Part shown: one piece after another, positions 7,309 to 13,960 of the stretch
Numbering within the stretch: position 1 is the stretch's first letter
Layout of the letters: each line of letters opens with the position of its first letter
NCBI GenBank assembly: GCA_030613605.1
Contig: JAUWLO010000013.1
Location: forward strand, 1 to 18,710
Direction of reading: 5' to 3'
DNA length: 18,710 nucleotides
From: Gammaproteobacteria bacterium
GTDB lineage: Bacteria; Pseudomonadota; Gammaproteobacteria; SZUA-152
The notes under the pieces: generated by a model
What the model was told of the DNA's origin: nothing
The model's input: the letters and a program-made list of their open reading frames with translations, nothing else
Databases searched by the model: none
Position numbers and translations under genes: made by a program

Positions 7309-8255
7309 CCTGCCACCTCCGCCGTCTCTTTGGATACAAATTCAGTCAACCCCAGAAACACTTCTTCCAGGCCAGCCTCTTCAGTATAAAGATCAACGAC
7401 AATTAAACCGGCATTTTTTAACGCTTCCAGCACATCGCCGATCTGGTGTTCGGTTTTATGCAACCGAAAGCTGATTTCATTTTTGTGTGTTTCAACCAGT
7501 AATAGCTGTAAATATTCCGGTAATAATTCTTTTAACTTATCCGTTTTTTTATCCACCGTGAGATGCAAGGTGCGATACGGGCAACGAGATAACAAGCCCT
7601 GTTTGCTGTCCAGCGCAACCACTTCACCGCGATTCAATATCGCAATTTTTTCACACAGGGCTTCCGCTTCTTCAAGATAATGGGTCGTCAAAATTATCGT
7701 ACTGCCATCATCGTGAAGGCGTTTGGTAAAGCGCCACAGAGCCTGACGTAATTCCACATCAACGCCTGCGGTAGGCTCATCTAGCACAACCACGTCTGGC
7801 TTATGCACCAGGGCCTGTGCAATCAACACGCGACGCTTCATGCCGCCAGACAGGTCATGCAAATTAGTGTCGATTTTATCGCTCAACGAAAGGGTTTCGA
7901 CTAACTCATCCAGCCATGCTTTATTTTCAGCCCCATGACCAAAATAACCGGATTGTAATTTCAGGATTTCACGCACGGTAAAAAAGGGATCGTACACCAG
8001 CTCCTGTGGTACCACGCCCAGAGAGTGTCGCGCCATGCGAAAATCCCGCACCACATCGTGCCCCATAATGCTGATTGACCCCGCATCGGCACGCGATAAA
8101 CCAGCCATGATATTAATCAGGGTAGACTTGCCCGCGCCGTTAGGTCCCAGCAAGCCAAAAAAACTGCCTTGCGGAACATCAAAGGTAATATCGTTAAGTG
8201 CATGCAATGCTCCAAAGTGTTTGTGTACACCTTGAATCGAAACGGCCGCAGCCAT
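7305..8255 (-). CDS. ABC transporter ATP-binding protein (YadG-like)
   Basis: The 316-residue ATPase has Walker A GPNGAGKS at 37-44, the signature LSGGM at 135-139, Walker B VVVLDE at 155-160 with PTAGVD following, and the switch histidine at 192 in LTTHYLEEAE. A C-terminal extension of about 90 residues follows the nucleotide-binding domain, as in the ABC-2 exporter class (CcmA/DrrA-like). It energises the permease encoded next, with which it overlaps by four bases. The ATG at 8255 has GGAG eight bases upstream. It lies 144 bases after mlaB, a gap with two small hairpins, so it may be read with the mla genes but less tightly coupled than they are to each other. Confidence 0.94.
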   Translation of the reverse strand: MAAAVSIQGVHKHFGALHALNDITFDVPQGSFFGLLGPNGAGKSTLINIMAGLSRADAGSISIMGHDVVRDFRMARHSLGVVPQELVYDPFFTVREILKLQSGYFGHGAENKAWLDELVETLSLSDKIDTNLHDLSGGMKRRVLIAQALVHKPDVVVLDEPTAGVDVELRQALWRFTKRLHDDGSTIILTTHYLEEAEALCEKIAILNRGEVVALDSKQGLLSRCPYRTLHLTVDKKTDKLKELLPEYLQLLLVETHKNEISFRLHKTEHQIGDVLEALKNAGLIVVDLYTEEAGLEEVFLGLTEFVSKETAEVAG

Positions 8256-8300
8256 ACATCAATCTCCAAAAAAATGGTTAACCGATAAAAAAAGTATTCT

Positions 8301-8343
8301 GAGGGCCAACCGACCCTCGTGGCAATATCACTATTGGATAGTG
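8301..8343. other. Two small hairpins between mlaB and the ABC exporter
   Basis: GAGGG at 8301-8305 pairs with CCCTC at 8314-8318, and CACTAT at 8329-8334 pairs with ATAGTG at 8338-8343 around three bases. On the leftward strand the first is followed, seven bases on, by a run of T (complement of 8287-8293). This could be an imperfect terminator or an RNA processing site between mlaB and the exporter genes. Confidence 0.4.
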
Positions 8344-8399
8344 AGCATTTAATAAAGACAATCCTGGCGCCTGCATACTCCACAGGGGAATATAAAAAA

Positions 8400-8774
8400 T
8401 CAGCTTTTCAGGGATAACAACTCATCAACACCACTCAGGCGAGCGATAGCCAGCATTTGGGGAGGGATATTTAAAAAACAAACAGACTTGTTTTGCTTCT
8501 GCGCCTGACGCTGCCATTCGATCAACAGGGCAACACCGGCACTGTCGGCACGACTCACGCCAACAAGATCTACGTTAAAACCGTTATTTTTTTTGAAAAA
8601 ACCCTGGCTAGCAGAAACAAGCTCGGGAACAGTTTTAAAACTTAACTCGCCGCTCACCTGGAGTCGGCCATCTTCCGAAAATTCTATACTCGCTGAGTGC
8701 TCTTTACTCGCTAAGGGCTCTTTACTCGCTGAGGGCTCTTTACTCATTGAAGGCTCTATCTGCGGTTCACTCAT
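8400..8774 (-). CDS. mlaB: STAS-domain protein MlaB
   Basis: MlaB is the small cytoplasmic STAS protein that binds the MlaF ATPase and stabilises the MlaFEDB complex. I place the start at the ATG at 8774, where it overlaps the mlaC stop as ATGAGTGA. The frame stays open 75 bases further upstream inside mlaC, but that is not needed. The resulting 124-residue protein has the STAS core from about residue 37, with DSAG at 77-80 in VSRADSAGVALLIEW. The family is usually near 95-105 residues. The excess is an N-terminal tail of about 30 residues built from six-residue repeats (KEPSAS, KEPLAS, KEHSAS) encoded by an 18-bp tandem repeat. Tail function is unknown. Confidence 0.9.
   Translation of the reverse strand: MSEPQIEPSMSKEPSASKEPLASKEHSASIEFSEDGRLQVSGELSFKTVPELVSASQGFFKKNNGFNVDLVGVSRADSAGVALLIEWQRQAQKQNKSVCFLNIPPQMLAIARLSGVDELLSLKS
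8689..8760. repeat. 18-bp tandem repeat inside mlaB
   Basis: Four consecutive 18-base units (8689-8706, 8707-8724, 8725-8742, 8743-8760) follow the pattern CTCGCTGAGGGCTCTTTA. The middle two differ at one base; the last is the most diverged. They are in frame and encode Lys-Glu-Pro-Ser-Ala-Ser-like hexapeptides in the MlaB N-terminal tail. A change in copy number would lengthen or shorten the tail without shifting the frame. Confidence 0.9.
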
Positions 8775-9408
8775 TTTTGGCCTGCTTGTTACGATCAGCC
8801 AATCGGGCAATAAGTTTGGGTAAACCACCCTTGCGAATTTCTGCTGCAAACGACGTACGATAATTTGCCACCAGACTTATGGCATCCACACTCACATCAT
8901 AAACCTTCCATGTATCTCCCTTGATATACATTTTGTAATCAATAGGAATAGGGAATCCCGCTGGCTGCTGTATTTCAGTTCTAACAGTCGCTTCCTTGCC
9001 GCTTTTTCTCATGCGCACGGGTAACATATCAATTTGTTGATCGTAGTTATCGTTAAGTGCTTTTGCGTAAGTGCGCACCAACAGGGCGCGAAACTCCCGC
9101 ATAAATTGTGCGCGTTCTTTTTTATTTGCCTTGCGCCAATATTTACCCAGCGCCCACCGGGACATACGTTCAAAATCGAAATGTGGCAGAACCACCGCAT
9201 CAACAATTTCATACAGTCGGCTGGGATTAGCTTTTATTTTATCCTGCTCAGCCCGTAAAGCACTGGTGATTTCATCCGTTGTTTTTGCTACCAGATCTTC
9301 TGGCGCCTGCATTGCCGCAACTGACGCAGTAAAAAACATCATTAACAAAAAAAATAAAACAAACATTTGAACAGGCAACACAAAAGACATTGATCTGATT
9401 TTTTTCAT
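8767..9408 (-). CDS. mlaC: Periplasmic phospholipid-binding protein MlaC (Ttg2D family)
   Basis: MlaC carries phospholipid across the periplasm between the outer-membrane Mla component and MlaFEDB. The 213-residue protein starts with a basic MKKIR and a hydrophobic stretch to about residue 29, followed by a signal peptidase site near ASVAA-MQ (31-32). The mature part shows family features: VLPHFDFERMSRWALGKYWR, FMREFRALLVRTYAKAL, and WKVYDVSVDAISLVANYRTSF close to the C-terminus. The ATG overlaps the stop of the upstream channel gene by four bases (ATGA), with AGGAGA upstream, so translation is coupled to that gene. It overlaps mlaB by eight bases downstream. Confidence 0.96.
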   Translation of the reverse strand: MKKIRSMSFVLPVQMFVLFFLLMMFFTASVAAMQAPEDLVAKTTDEITSALRAEQDKIKANPSRLYEIVDAVVLPHFDFERMSRWALGKYWRKANKKERAQFMREFRALLVRTYAKALNDNYDQQIDMLPVRMRKSGKEATVRTEIQQPAGFPIPIDYKMYIKGDTWKVYDVSVDAISLVANYRTSFAAEIRKGGLPKLIARLADRNKQAKNE

Positions 9409-10778
9409 TGAACTTCTCCTGTAATCACTTTCAGGCGAGTTACATGTAAATTGTAATCATTCACCGTTTTCAGATAATCACTGTGGGCCTGCACATAACC
9501 AAGAAAGGCACCAATGACTTTATCGGCCTCTTCAATACCCGCCTCAAAATCTGCGTAACTGCTAATCATCCAGCGCCGCCCATTACGACTACCATCATAA
9601 AGTTTTTGCACCATCTCATGGTGTGAATGGACCGTGTGATACTGCTCTGCAACCTGAAAGGGAATGCCCTGTTGTGCAAAAGATTTGACCGCCAGCGTGG
9701 CTTCCAGTTCTGCCTGGGCCTGAGCCACCTGCGCTGGCTGCCGACCGCTGCTCCAGTCCCATTTCAATCCCAGCACTGGCGTTGCACCAGCTGAATTAAA
9801 GGGATCATAGGCACTTACTCCAGAAACATCTTCACGCAAAGGAGAATAAGAAACAACACCCACTACCCCGGTATAAAGATTTGGATTGGCCTCACTCTTT
9901 TTTGCCCTCACCAAAGCTCGCCTGGCCTTTAAACCTGCCGTCAATTGATGAACCTCTGGACGCTGCATCATCGCCTTTGACTGCAATTCTTTAAGCCCAC
10001 CTTCAGGCAACGCAACCGGGCTCAAGCGTTTATCCGCAAGATTCAACGTGTCCTCAGGATTAACCCCCGTAAGCAATCGCAAACCTGCCATGGCAATTTT
10101 TTCGAAGCCACTCGCTTCGGCAATATAGCGCTGCAACAAGGCGATACCTGTTCGCAGAGCATACAAATCTGATTGCTTGCTTGTTCCCTCTCCTCTTCCA
10201 AGCCAGCCTTCAACCAGTTCTGCAGAGGCTTGAAATTTTTTCAGGGTATCCTCTAGTAAAAAGCGAGTATCACGTGCAGCCAGATAACCATTGTACGCAC
10301 GCGTTACTTCCAGCGCGGTCTCACCGCGACGCAAGGCAACATCGCCTTTTTTGATCTGAATATTACCCGTTGCAGCTTGCTTATAATTTTCTACCTTACC
10401 AAACGTGTGCAGGGGTTTTATCAGGGAAAAATCCACGAAATACCAGGGAGAAATACCGTTAAAAGCAAACGCATCATCAGGAATGCCAACACCCTGTTCA
10501 CCACTACCTCCCGTGGTCTCAAAAAAACCACCCCGCAGTTTTGGGGCCATTCCTATAAAACTGTTCACCCCAAATATCCAGCCATCAGCACCTTGCGCTT
10601 CGCTTAACAGGGCTCGTGCTGCATCAACCAGTTTTTCTTTTTCAGTAATGCGGGGATCGGTATCCATTGCCCGTTCGATGGACTGAGGTAAATCCAGCAC
10701 AAGGGTTTCTGCATGCGCCTGAGTAAGCGCCATAGCAAAAGCTGCGCCCGCCAAAAAAATTGTTAAGGATTGCTTCAC
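9405..10778 (-). CDS. TolC-family outer membrane channel protein within the mla operon
   Basis: The 457-residue protein has a signal peptide with cleavage near AHA-ET (residue 23) and then reads like an outer membrane efflux protein. LPQSIERAMDTDPRITEKEKLVDAA-type helix begins the first repeat (split here as LPQSIERAMDTDPRI and EKEKLVDAA), and a second repeat starts near residue 245 with LKELQSKAMMQRPEVHQL. Long helical stretches such as AQAQAELEATLAVKSFAQQG lie between them. Known relatives form trimeric barrels with a periplasmic tunnel. The start is GTG, one base after the mlaD stop, and the gene overlaps mlaC by four bases, so it is firmly inside the mla operon. No periplasmic adaptor (membrane fusion protein) gene is seen; MlaD or the ABC exporter could be the partner, which is inference. 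I give no gene symbol. Confidence 0.88.
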   Translation of the reverse strand: MKQSLTIFLAGAAFAMALTQAHAETLVLDLPQSIERAMDTDPRITEKEKLVDAARALLSEAQGADGWIFGVNSFIGMAPKLRGGFFETTGGSGEQGVGIPDDAFAFNGISPWYFVDFSLIKPLHTFGKVENYKQAATGNIQIKKGDVALRRGETALEVTRAYNGYLAARDTRFLLEDTLKKFQASAELVEGWLGRGEGTSKQSDLYALRTGIALLQRYIAEASGFEKIAMAGLRLLTGVNPEDTLNLADKRLSPVALPEGGLKELQSKAMMQRPEVHQLTAGLKARRALVRAKKSEANPNLYTGVVGVVSYSPLREDVSGVSAYDPFNSAGATPVLGLKWDWSSGRQPAQVAQAQAELEATLAVKSFAQQGIPFQVAEQYHTVHSHHEMVQKLYDGSRNGRRWMISSYADFEAGIEEADKVIGAFLGYVQAHSDYLKTVNDYNLHVTRLKVITGEVQ

Positions 10779-10779
10779 T

Positions 10780-11238
10780 TTACTCGTCTGCCTGACTGAC
10801 TATAAACTGCCCGATGATTTGTTCCAGAACAATGGCCGATTGTGTTAATTGAAGTTCACTTCCCTGCCTAAGAAACTCTTCAGCCCCTCCTGCTTCCATA
10901 TCTATATATTGCTCGCCCAAAAGGCCTGCTGTGAAAATACTCACGCTGGCATCTTCCGGAATATTGTCGTACTGATTCTGAATTTTGATGGTCACCACTG
11001 CCTCATAAGACTCACGGTCAAAACCAATTTTTGCCACCCGCCCTATTACTACGCCGGCCATGCTGACTGGCGACCGCACTTTAAGGCCACCAATATTTGC
11101 AAAATTAGCGGTCACCTCGTATCCATCTGTTTCTGTAAAGGCGCTGATGTTACTCACTTTCATGGAAAGCATTAACAAAGACGCCATGCCGGCCATCACA
11201 AATATTCCAACCCAGACTTGTACTGTTTTTGAGTACAT
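10780..11238 (-). CDS. mlaD: MCE-domain phospholipid transport protein MlaD
   Basis: MlaD is anchored in the inner membrane and forms a hexameric ring over MlaE through which phospholipid passes. I choose the ATG at 11238 (MYSKTVQVWVGIF), seven bases after a GGAG; a TTG two codons upstream would sit only two bases from it. The 152-residue product has one N-terminal membrane helix (about 6-25) and a single MCE domain (about 35-110), with FANIGGLKVRSPVSMAGV, VIGRVAKIGFD and SIFTAGLLGEQYIDMEAGG. It ends in a hydrophobic helix (SAIVLEQIIGQFIV) that lines the pore in known structures. It is shorter than E. coli MlaD (183) but like Pseudomonas. The downstream channel gene begins one base after its stop. 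Confidence 0.96.
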   Translation of the reverse strand: MYSKTVQVWVGIFVMAGMASLLMLSMKVSNISAFTETDGYEVTANFANIGGLKVRSPVSMAGVVIGRVAKIGFDRESYEAVVTIKIQNQYDNIPEDASVSIFTAGLLGEQYIDMEAGGAEEFLRQGSELQLTQSAIVLEQIIGQFIVSQADE

Positions 11239-11312
11239 ACTCAATCTCCAGCTCGTTAGTTAAATTCTACTTCGCATTAACCGTTTCTAATCAATAATCA
11301 ATCTAACGCCCT

Positions 11313-12089
11313 TTAATCAAACATAAGCGCGGTCAGTATAAAATCCAGCCCTAACACAGCCAGAGAACCATGCACCACCGTGTTGGTGGTAGCGCGACTT
11401 ACCCCTTCCGACGTAGGCACTGCATCATAACCTTCGAAAACAGCAATCCACGTAATGACAAAACCAAAAACGATACTTTTTATTACCCCGTTGGCAATGT
11501 CGTCATACAAATCCACCTTGGCCTGCATCTGTGACCAAAAGGCTCCTTCATCCACACCCAGCAACTCCACTCCAACAAGATGCCCGCCGATGATGGCAAC
11601 CGCACTAAAAATAGCGGCCAACAATGGCATAGACAATATGCCCGCCAAAAATCGTGGCGCAACAATACGGTGCAAAGGATCTACAGCCATCATTTCCATG
11701 GCAGAAAGTTGCTCAGTAGCCTTCATCAAGCCAATCTCGGCGGTTAACGCCGAACCGGCCCGACCGGCAAATAATAATCCGGCAACAACGGGGCCCAACT
11801 CACGCACCAGCGATAATGCCACCATAACACCCAGGGATTCGGTGGCCCCGAAATCCACCAGGGTGTTGTAACCCTGCAAAGCCAGCACCATACCGACAAA
11901 CAAACCAGCAACGGCAATAATCAACAGCGACAACACGCCCACTGAATACATCTGCTGTATGACTAGCTGAAAGCGTGGCAACAAACCGGGAAAACCACCT
12001 AATACATGCCATAAAAACAGGCTGCCACGACCCAGGCGTTCATTCACCCCAATAGTAGTTGCACCGAGACGCTGCAAAAAACCAATCAT
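11313..12089 (-). CDS. mlaE: Phospholipid ABC transporter permease MlaE
   Basis: MlaE is the inner-membrane permease subunit of the MlaFEDB lipid transporter. The 258-residue protein has an amphipathic N-terminal helix and about five hydrophobic segments, including SLLIIAVAGLFVGMVLALQG and MPLLAAIFSAVAIIGGHLVG. The diagnostic motif is SLVRELGPVVAGLLFAGRAG followed by ALTAEIGLMKATEQLSAMEM, the conserved coupling-helix region of the MlaE/TGD1 family. The ATG overlaps the mlaF stop as ATGA, so the two are translationally coupled. A 74-base gap, without a recognisable regulatory site, separates it from mlaD. Confidence 0.97.
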   Translation of the reverse strand: MIGFLQRLGATTIGVNERLGRGSLFLWHVLGGFPGLLPRFQLVIQQMYSVGVLSLLIIAVAGLFVGMVLALQGYNTLVDFGATESLGVMVALSLVRELGPVVAGLLFAGRAGSALTAEIGLMKATEQLSAMEMMAVDPLHRIVAPRFLAGILSMPLLAAIFSAVAIIGGHLVGVELLGVDEGAFWSQMQAKVDLYDDIANGVIKSIVFGFVITWIAVFEGYDAVPTSEGVSRATTNTVVHGSLAVLGLDFILTALMFD

Positions 12090-12898
12090 GAATTATTCCC
12101 TAATAAATCCTCAGCATAGTCAGGCGCGGGGAAGTGAAATGGCACCGGCCCATCACTCTGACCCTGGATAAATTGTTGCACCCATGGCGACGTGGACTGT
12201 TCCAGAGTGGAGGGCGTTCCGTGTTCAACGACTTTACCTTCCGAAATCACGTACACGTAATCTGCGATCGACAAACTTTCCTTAACATCATGTGATACCA
12301 CTACTGATGTTAAACCCAAAGCATCGGTAAGACTCCGCAAGAGAGATACCAGCACACCCATAGAAATAGGATCCTGACCGGTAAAGGGTTCGTCATACAT
12401 AATCATCATGGGATCCAGCGCGATAGCACGAGCCAGAGCCACGCGACGAGACATGCCACCCGACAGCTCACTGGGCATGAGGTCGCGCGCACCGCGTAAA
12501 CCAACCGCGTGTAACTTCATCAGCACCAGATCACGAATCATACTTTCAGATAAATCAGTATGTTCGCGCAGTGGAAAGGCAACATTGTCAAAAACATTAA
12601 TGTCGGTTAGCAGGGCACCGTTCTGGAACAACATGCCCATACGTTTTCTTAATTCGTAAAGTGCCCCGTATTTAAGATCCGGAACATTTTGTCCATCCAC
12701 CACCACAGAACCTTCATCGGGTCTTAATTGCCCGCCAATGAGGCGCAACAGTGTTGTTTTTCCCGTTCCGCTCGGGCCCATAATAGCGGTCAGCTTGCCG
12801 CGCTGAATATCAATATCCACGCCATCAAAAATGGCACGATTACCCCGCCTGTAAACCAGGTCACGGATTTGAATCAAATGATTGCTTGTGCTTTCCAT
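12086..12898 (-). CDS. mlaF: Phospholipid ABC transporter ATP-binding protein MlaF
   Basis: MlaF is the cytoplasmic ATPase that drives MlaE. The 270-residue protein has Walker A GPSGTGKT at 41-48, Q-loop Gln92 in MLFQNGALL, signature LSGGMSRR at 145-152, Walker B MIMYDE at 165-170, and the H-loop His203 in VVSHDVKES. A C-terminal tail of about 30 residues rich in Pro and Phe (VPFHFPAPDYAEDLL) extends past the nucleotide-binding domain; in E. coli the equivalent tail reaches over the neighbouring MlaF and helps dimerise it. The gene lies 15 bases after a DUF72-like gene and overlaps mlaE by four bases. It is the first mla gene of the transcript. Confidence 0.97.
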   Translation of the reverse strand: MESTSNHLIQIRDLVYRRGNRAIFDGVDIDIQRGKLTAIMGPSGTGKTTLLRLIGGQLRPDEGSVVVDGQNVPDLKYGALYELRKRMGMLFQNGALLTDINVFDNVAFPLREHTDLSESMIRDLVLMKLHAVGLRGARDLMPSELSGGMSRRVALARAIALDPMMIMYDEPFTGQDPISMGVLVSLLRSLTDALGLTSVVVSHDVKESLSIADYVYVISEGKVVEHGTPSTLEQSTSPWVQQFIQGQSDGPVPFHFPAPDYAEDLLGNNS

Positions 12899-12913
12899 GA
12901 ATATCGTGTGCTT

Positions 12914-13636
12914 TTATTTTTGCAGCAGCGAAGTGGGCACAGCCATCATTTCCCCAATCATCATCGCTGTGCGCAAATCATTGATCTTTGGTTCATCGCT
13001 ATCAATCACCATTAATATAGTGTGATCTTTTTTGGCGCCCTTACGCAGGGATGCCTCAATGGTCTCACGCCACTGTCGCGCCGTGAAGTTCTTATTGCCG
13101 GCCACGCGAACCACAACCAGTGGCGAATCATAATCGGCATCCATCCACCCAGGCTTGCCAACACCAACATTCCAGCCACATTGAACACCGTACTCTTTTA
13201 ACAGGTTTATCCCGGACTTATCGGGCTCCACACCATCTGGCAACAATATGCTCACCGGAGCCAGTCGTGACGCAGCAGCAATATTGGCAGAAATCGTGGC
13301 GAGATCAGCATCCACCTCTATAGGCCTCAGCAAAATGCCGCCAAGCTGATCACCCAGGGGCTTAACAATTTCTGCAGTCTGTTCCCAGTCGGTTAACAGA
13401 TCCTCGACCTCCAGATACAAAAGGAACTCTTCAGGAACATCTTCTACCCACCGTTCAATCTCAACATAATTCAGACCCACCCATTCAGATGCCGGCACCA
13501 CCACCGCATTAAATTCATTACTGTAATACGATAATTGCCAATCTTCGGGCAAGTCATCCGGATAAAAACCTCCAACCCAGGAAGAATGCGTCCAACCTCT
13601 GGCGGCAACAAATATTTCAGTGAGCGTATTGGTCAT
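12914..13636 (-). CDS. DUF72-like (YecE-related) protein, divergent
   Basis: The 240-residue protein starts with GWTHSSWVGGFYPDDLPEDW and continues QLSYYSNEFNAVVVPASEW. This matches the DUF72/YecE N-terminal signature: Gly-Trp, Trp-x-Gly-x-Phe-Tyr-Pro, then Leu-x-Tyr-Tyr-Ser-x-x-Phe. No signal peptide or membrane helix is seen. The later segments (LGGILLRPIEVDADLATI, APVSILLPDG, DSPLVVVRVAGNKNFTARQW) look like alternating strands and helices of a TIM-barrel-like fold but match the family only loosely. The biochemical function of DUF72 is not established. It is the first gene of the leftward block, 15 bases before mlaF, so it is probably co-transcribed with the mla genes. Whether it takes part in lipid transport is unknown. 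Confidence 0.75.
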   Translation of the reverse strand: MTNTLTEIFVAARGWTHSSWVGGFYPDDLPEDWQLSYYSNEFNAVVVPASEWVGLNYVEIERWVEDVPEEFLLYLEVEDLLTDWEQTAEIVKPLGDQLGGILLRPIEVDADLATISANIAAASRLAPVSILLPDGVEPDKSGINLLKEYGVQCGWNVGVGKPGWMDADYDSPLVVVRVAGNKNFTARQWRETIEASLRKGAKKDHTILMVIDSDEPKINDLRTAMMIGEMMAVPTSLLQK

Positions 13637-13653
13637 TTGTCTGGAAGGTTATG

Positions 13654-13684
13654 CTTGTATAATGTGATTGCTGTGATTCATAAC
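13654..13684. promoter_or_regulatory. Candidate promoter region between the DUF72-like gene and the zinc-ribbon gene
   Basis: The 138-base divergent gap 13637-13774 must serve both directions. On the leftward strand TTATGA and TATACA lie about 16 bases apart, ahead of the DUF72-like/mla block. On the rightward strand a TATAAT occurs at 13658-13663 without a convincing -35. These are visual matches only. Confidence 0.3.
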
Positions 13685-13774
13685 AAAAATGCATGGTTTT
13701 CATTAAAAGACATACGCTTACCTAACGGCAATACTATGCTGCATCTGAAACTTAAACCTTTGGGCATGTGATCC

Positions 13775-13960
13775 ATGGCCGACATTCTACCATTCAAAAA
13801 ACTTCGCCCTAAAGACAAAAACAAGGGCAAAACCCTGTGTCGAAGCGGATTCCACAAATGGGACATCAACCAGGAAAAGCAGTTTGACTCCAGATCAGGG
13901 AAGCTGGTGACCATCTACCGCTGTAGCCGCTGCGGCACGACCAAAGTAAAAAAACTCTAA
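13775..13960 (+). CDS. Small zinc-ribbon-like protein, 61 residues
   Basis: The protein is basic. It starts MADILPFKKLRPKDKNKGK and carries a Cys-x4-His pattern (LCRSGFHKW, residues 22-27) and, after a middle stretch with DSRSGKLVTIYR, a Cys-x-x-Cys (CSRCG, about 50-53) followed by TTKVKKL. One His and three Cys are spaced like a zinc ribbon. I recall similar small proteins in pseudomonads and other gammaproteobacteria, without a known role; binding to nucleic acid is a guess from charge. It is the only rightward gene between 1 and 15600 and ends tail to tail with the metallopeptidase gene, sharing four bases (CTAA). The start has only a weak ribosome binding site (TTTGGG). Confidence 0.75.
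   Translation: MADILPFKKLRPKDKNKGKTLCRSGFHKWDINQEKQFDSRSGKLVTIYRCSRCGTTKVKKL

Noticed and set aside
8775..8849. Upstream extension of mlaB into mlaC (start at 8849)
   Set aside because: The extra 25 residues overlap mlaC coding sequence and look unrelated to STAS proteins; the ATG at 8774 overlapping the mlaC stop is the natural coupled start.
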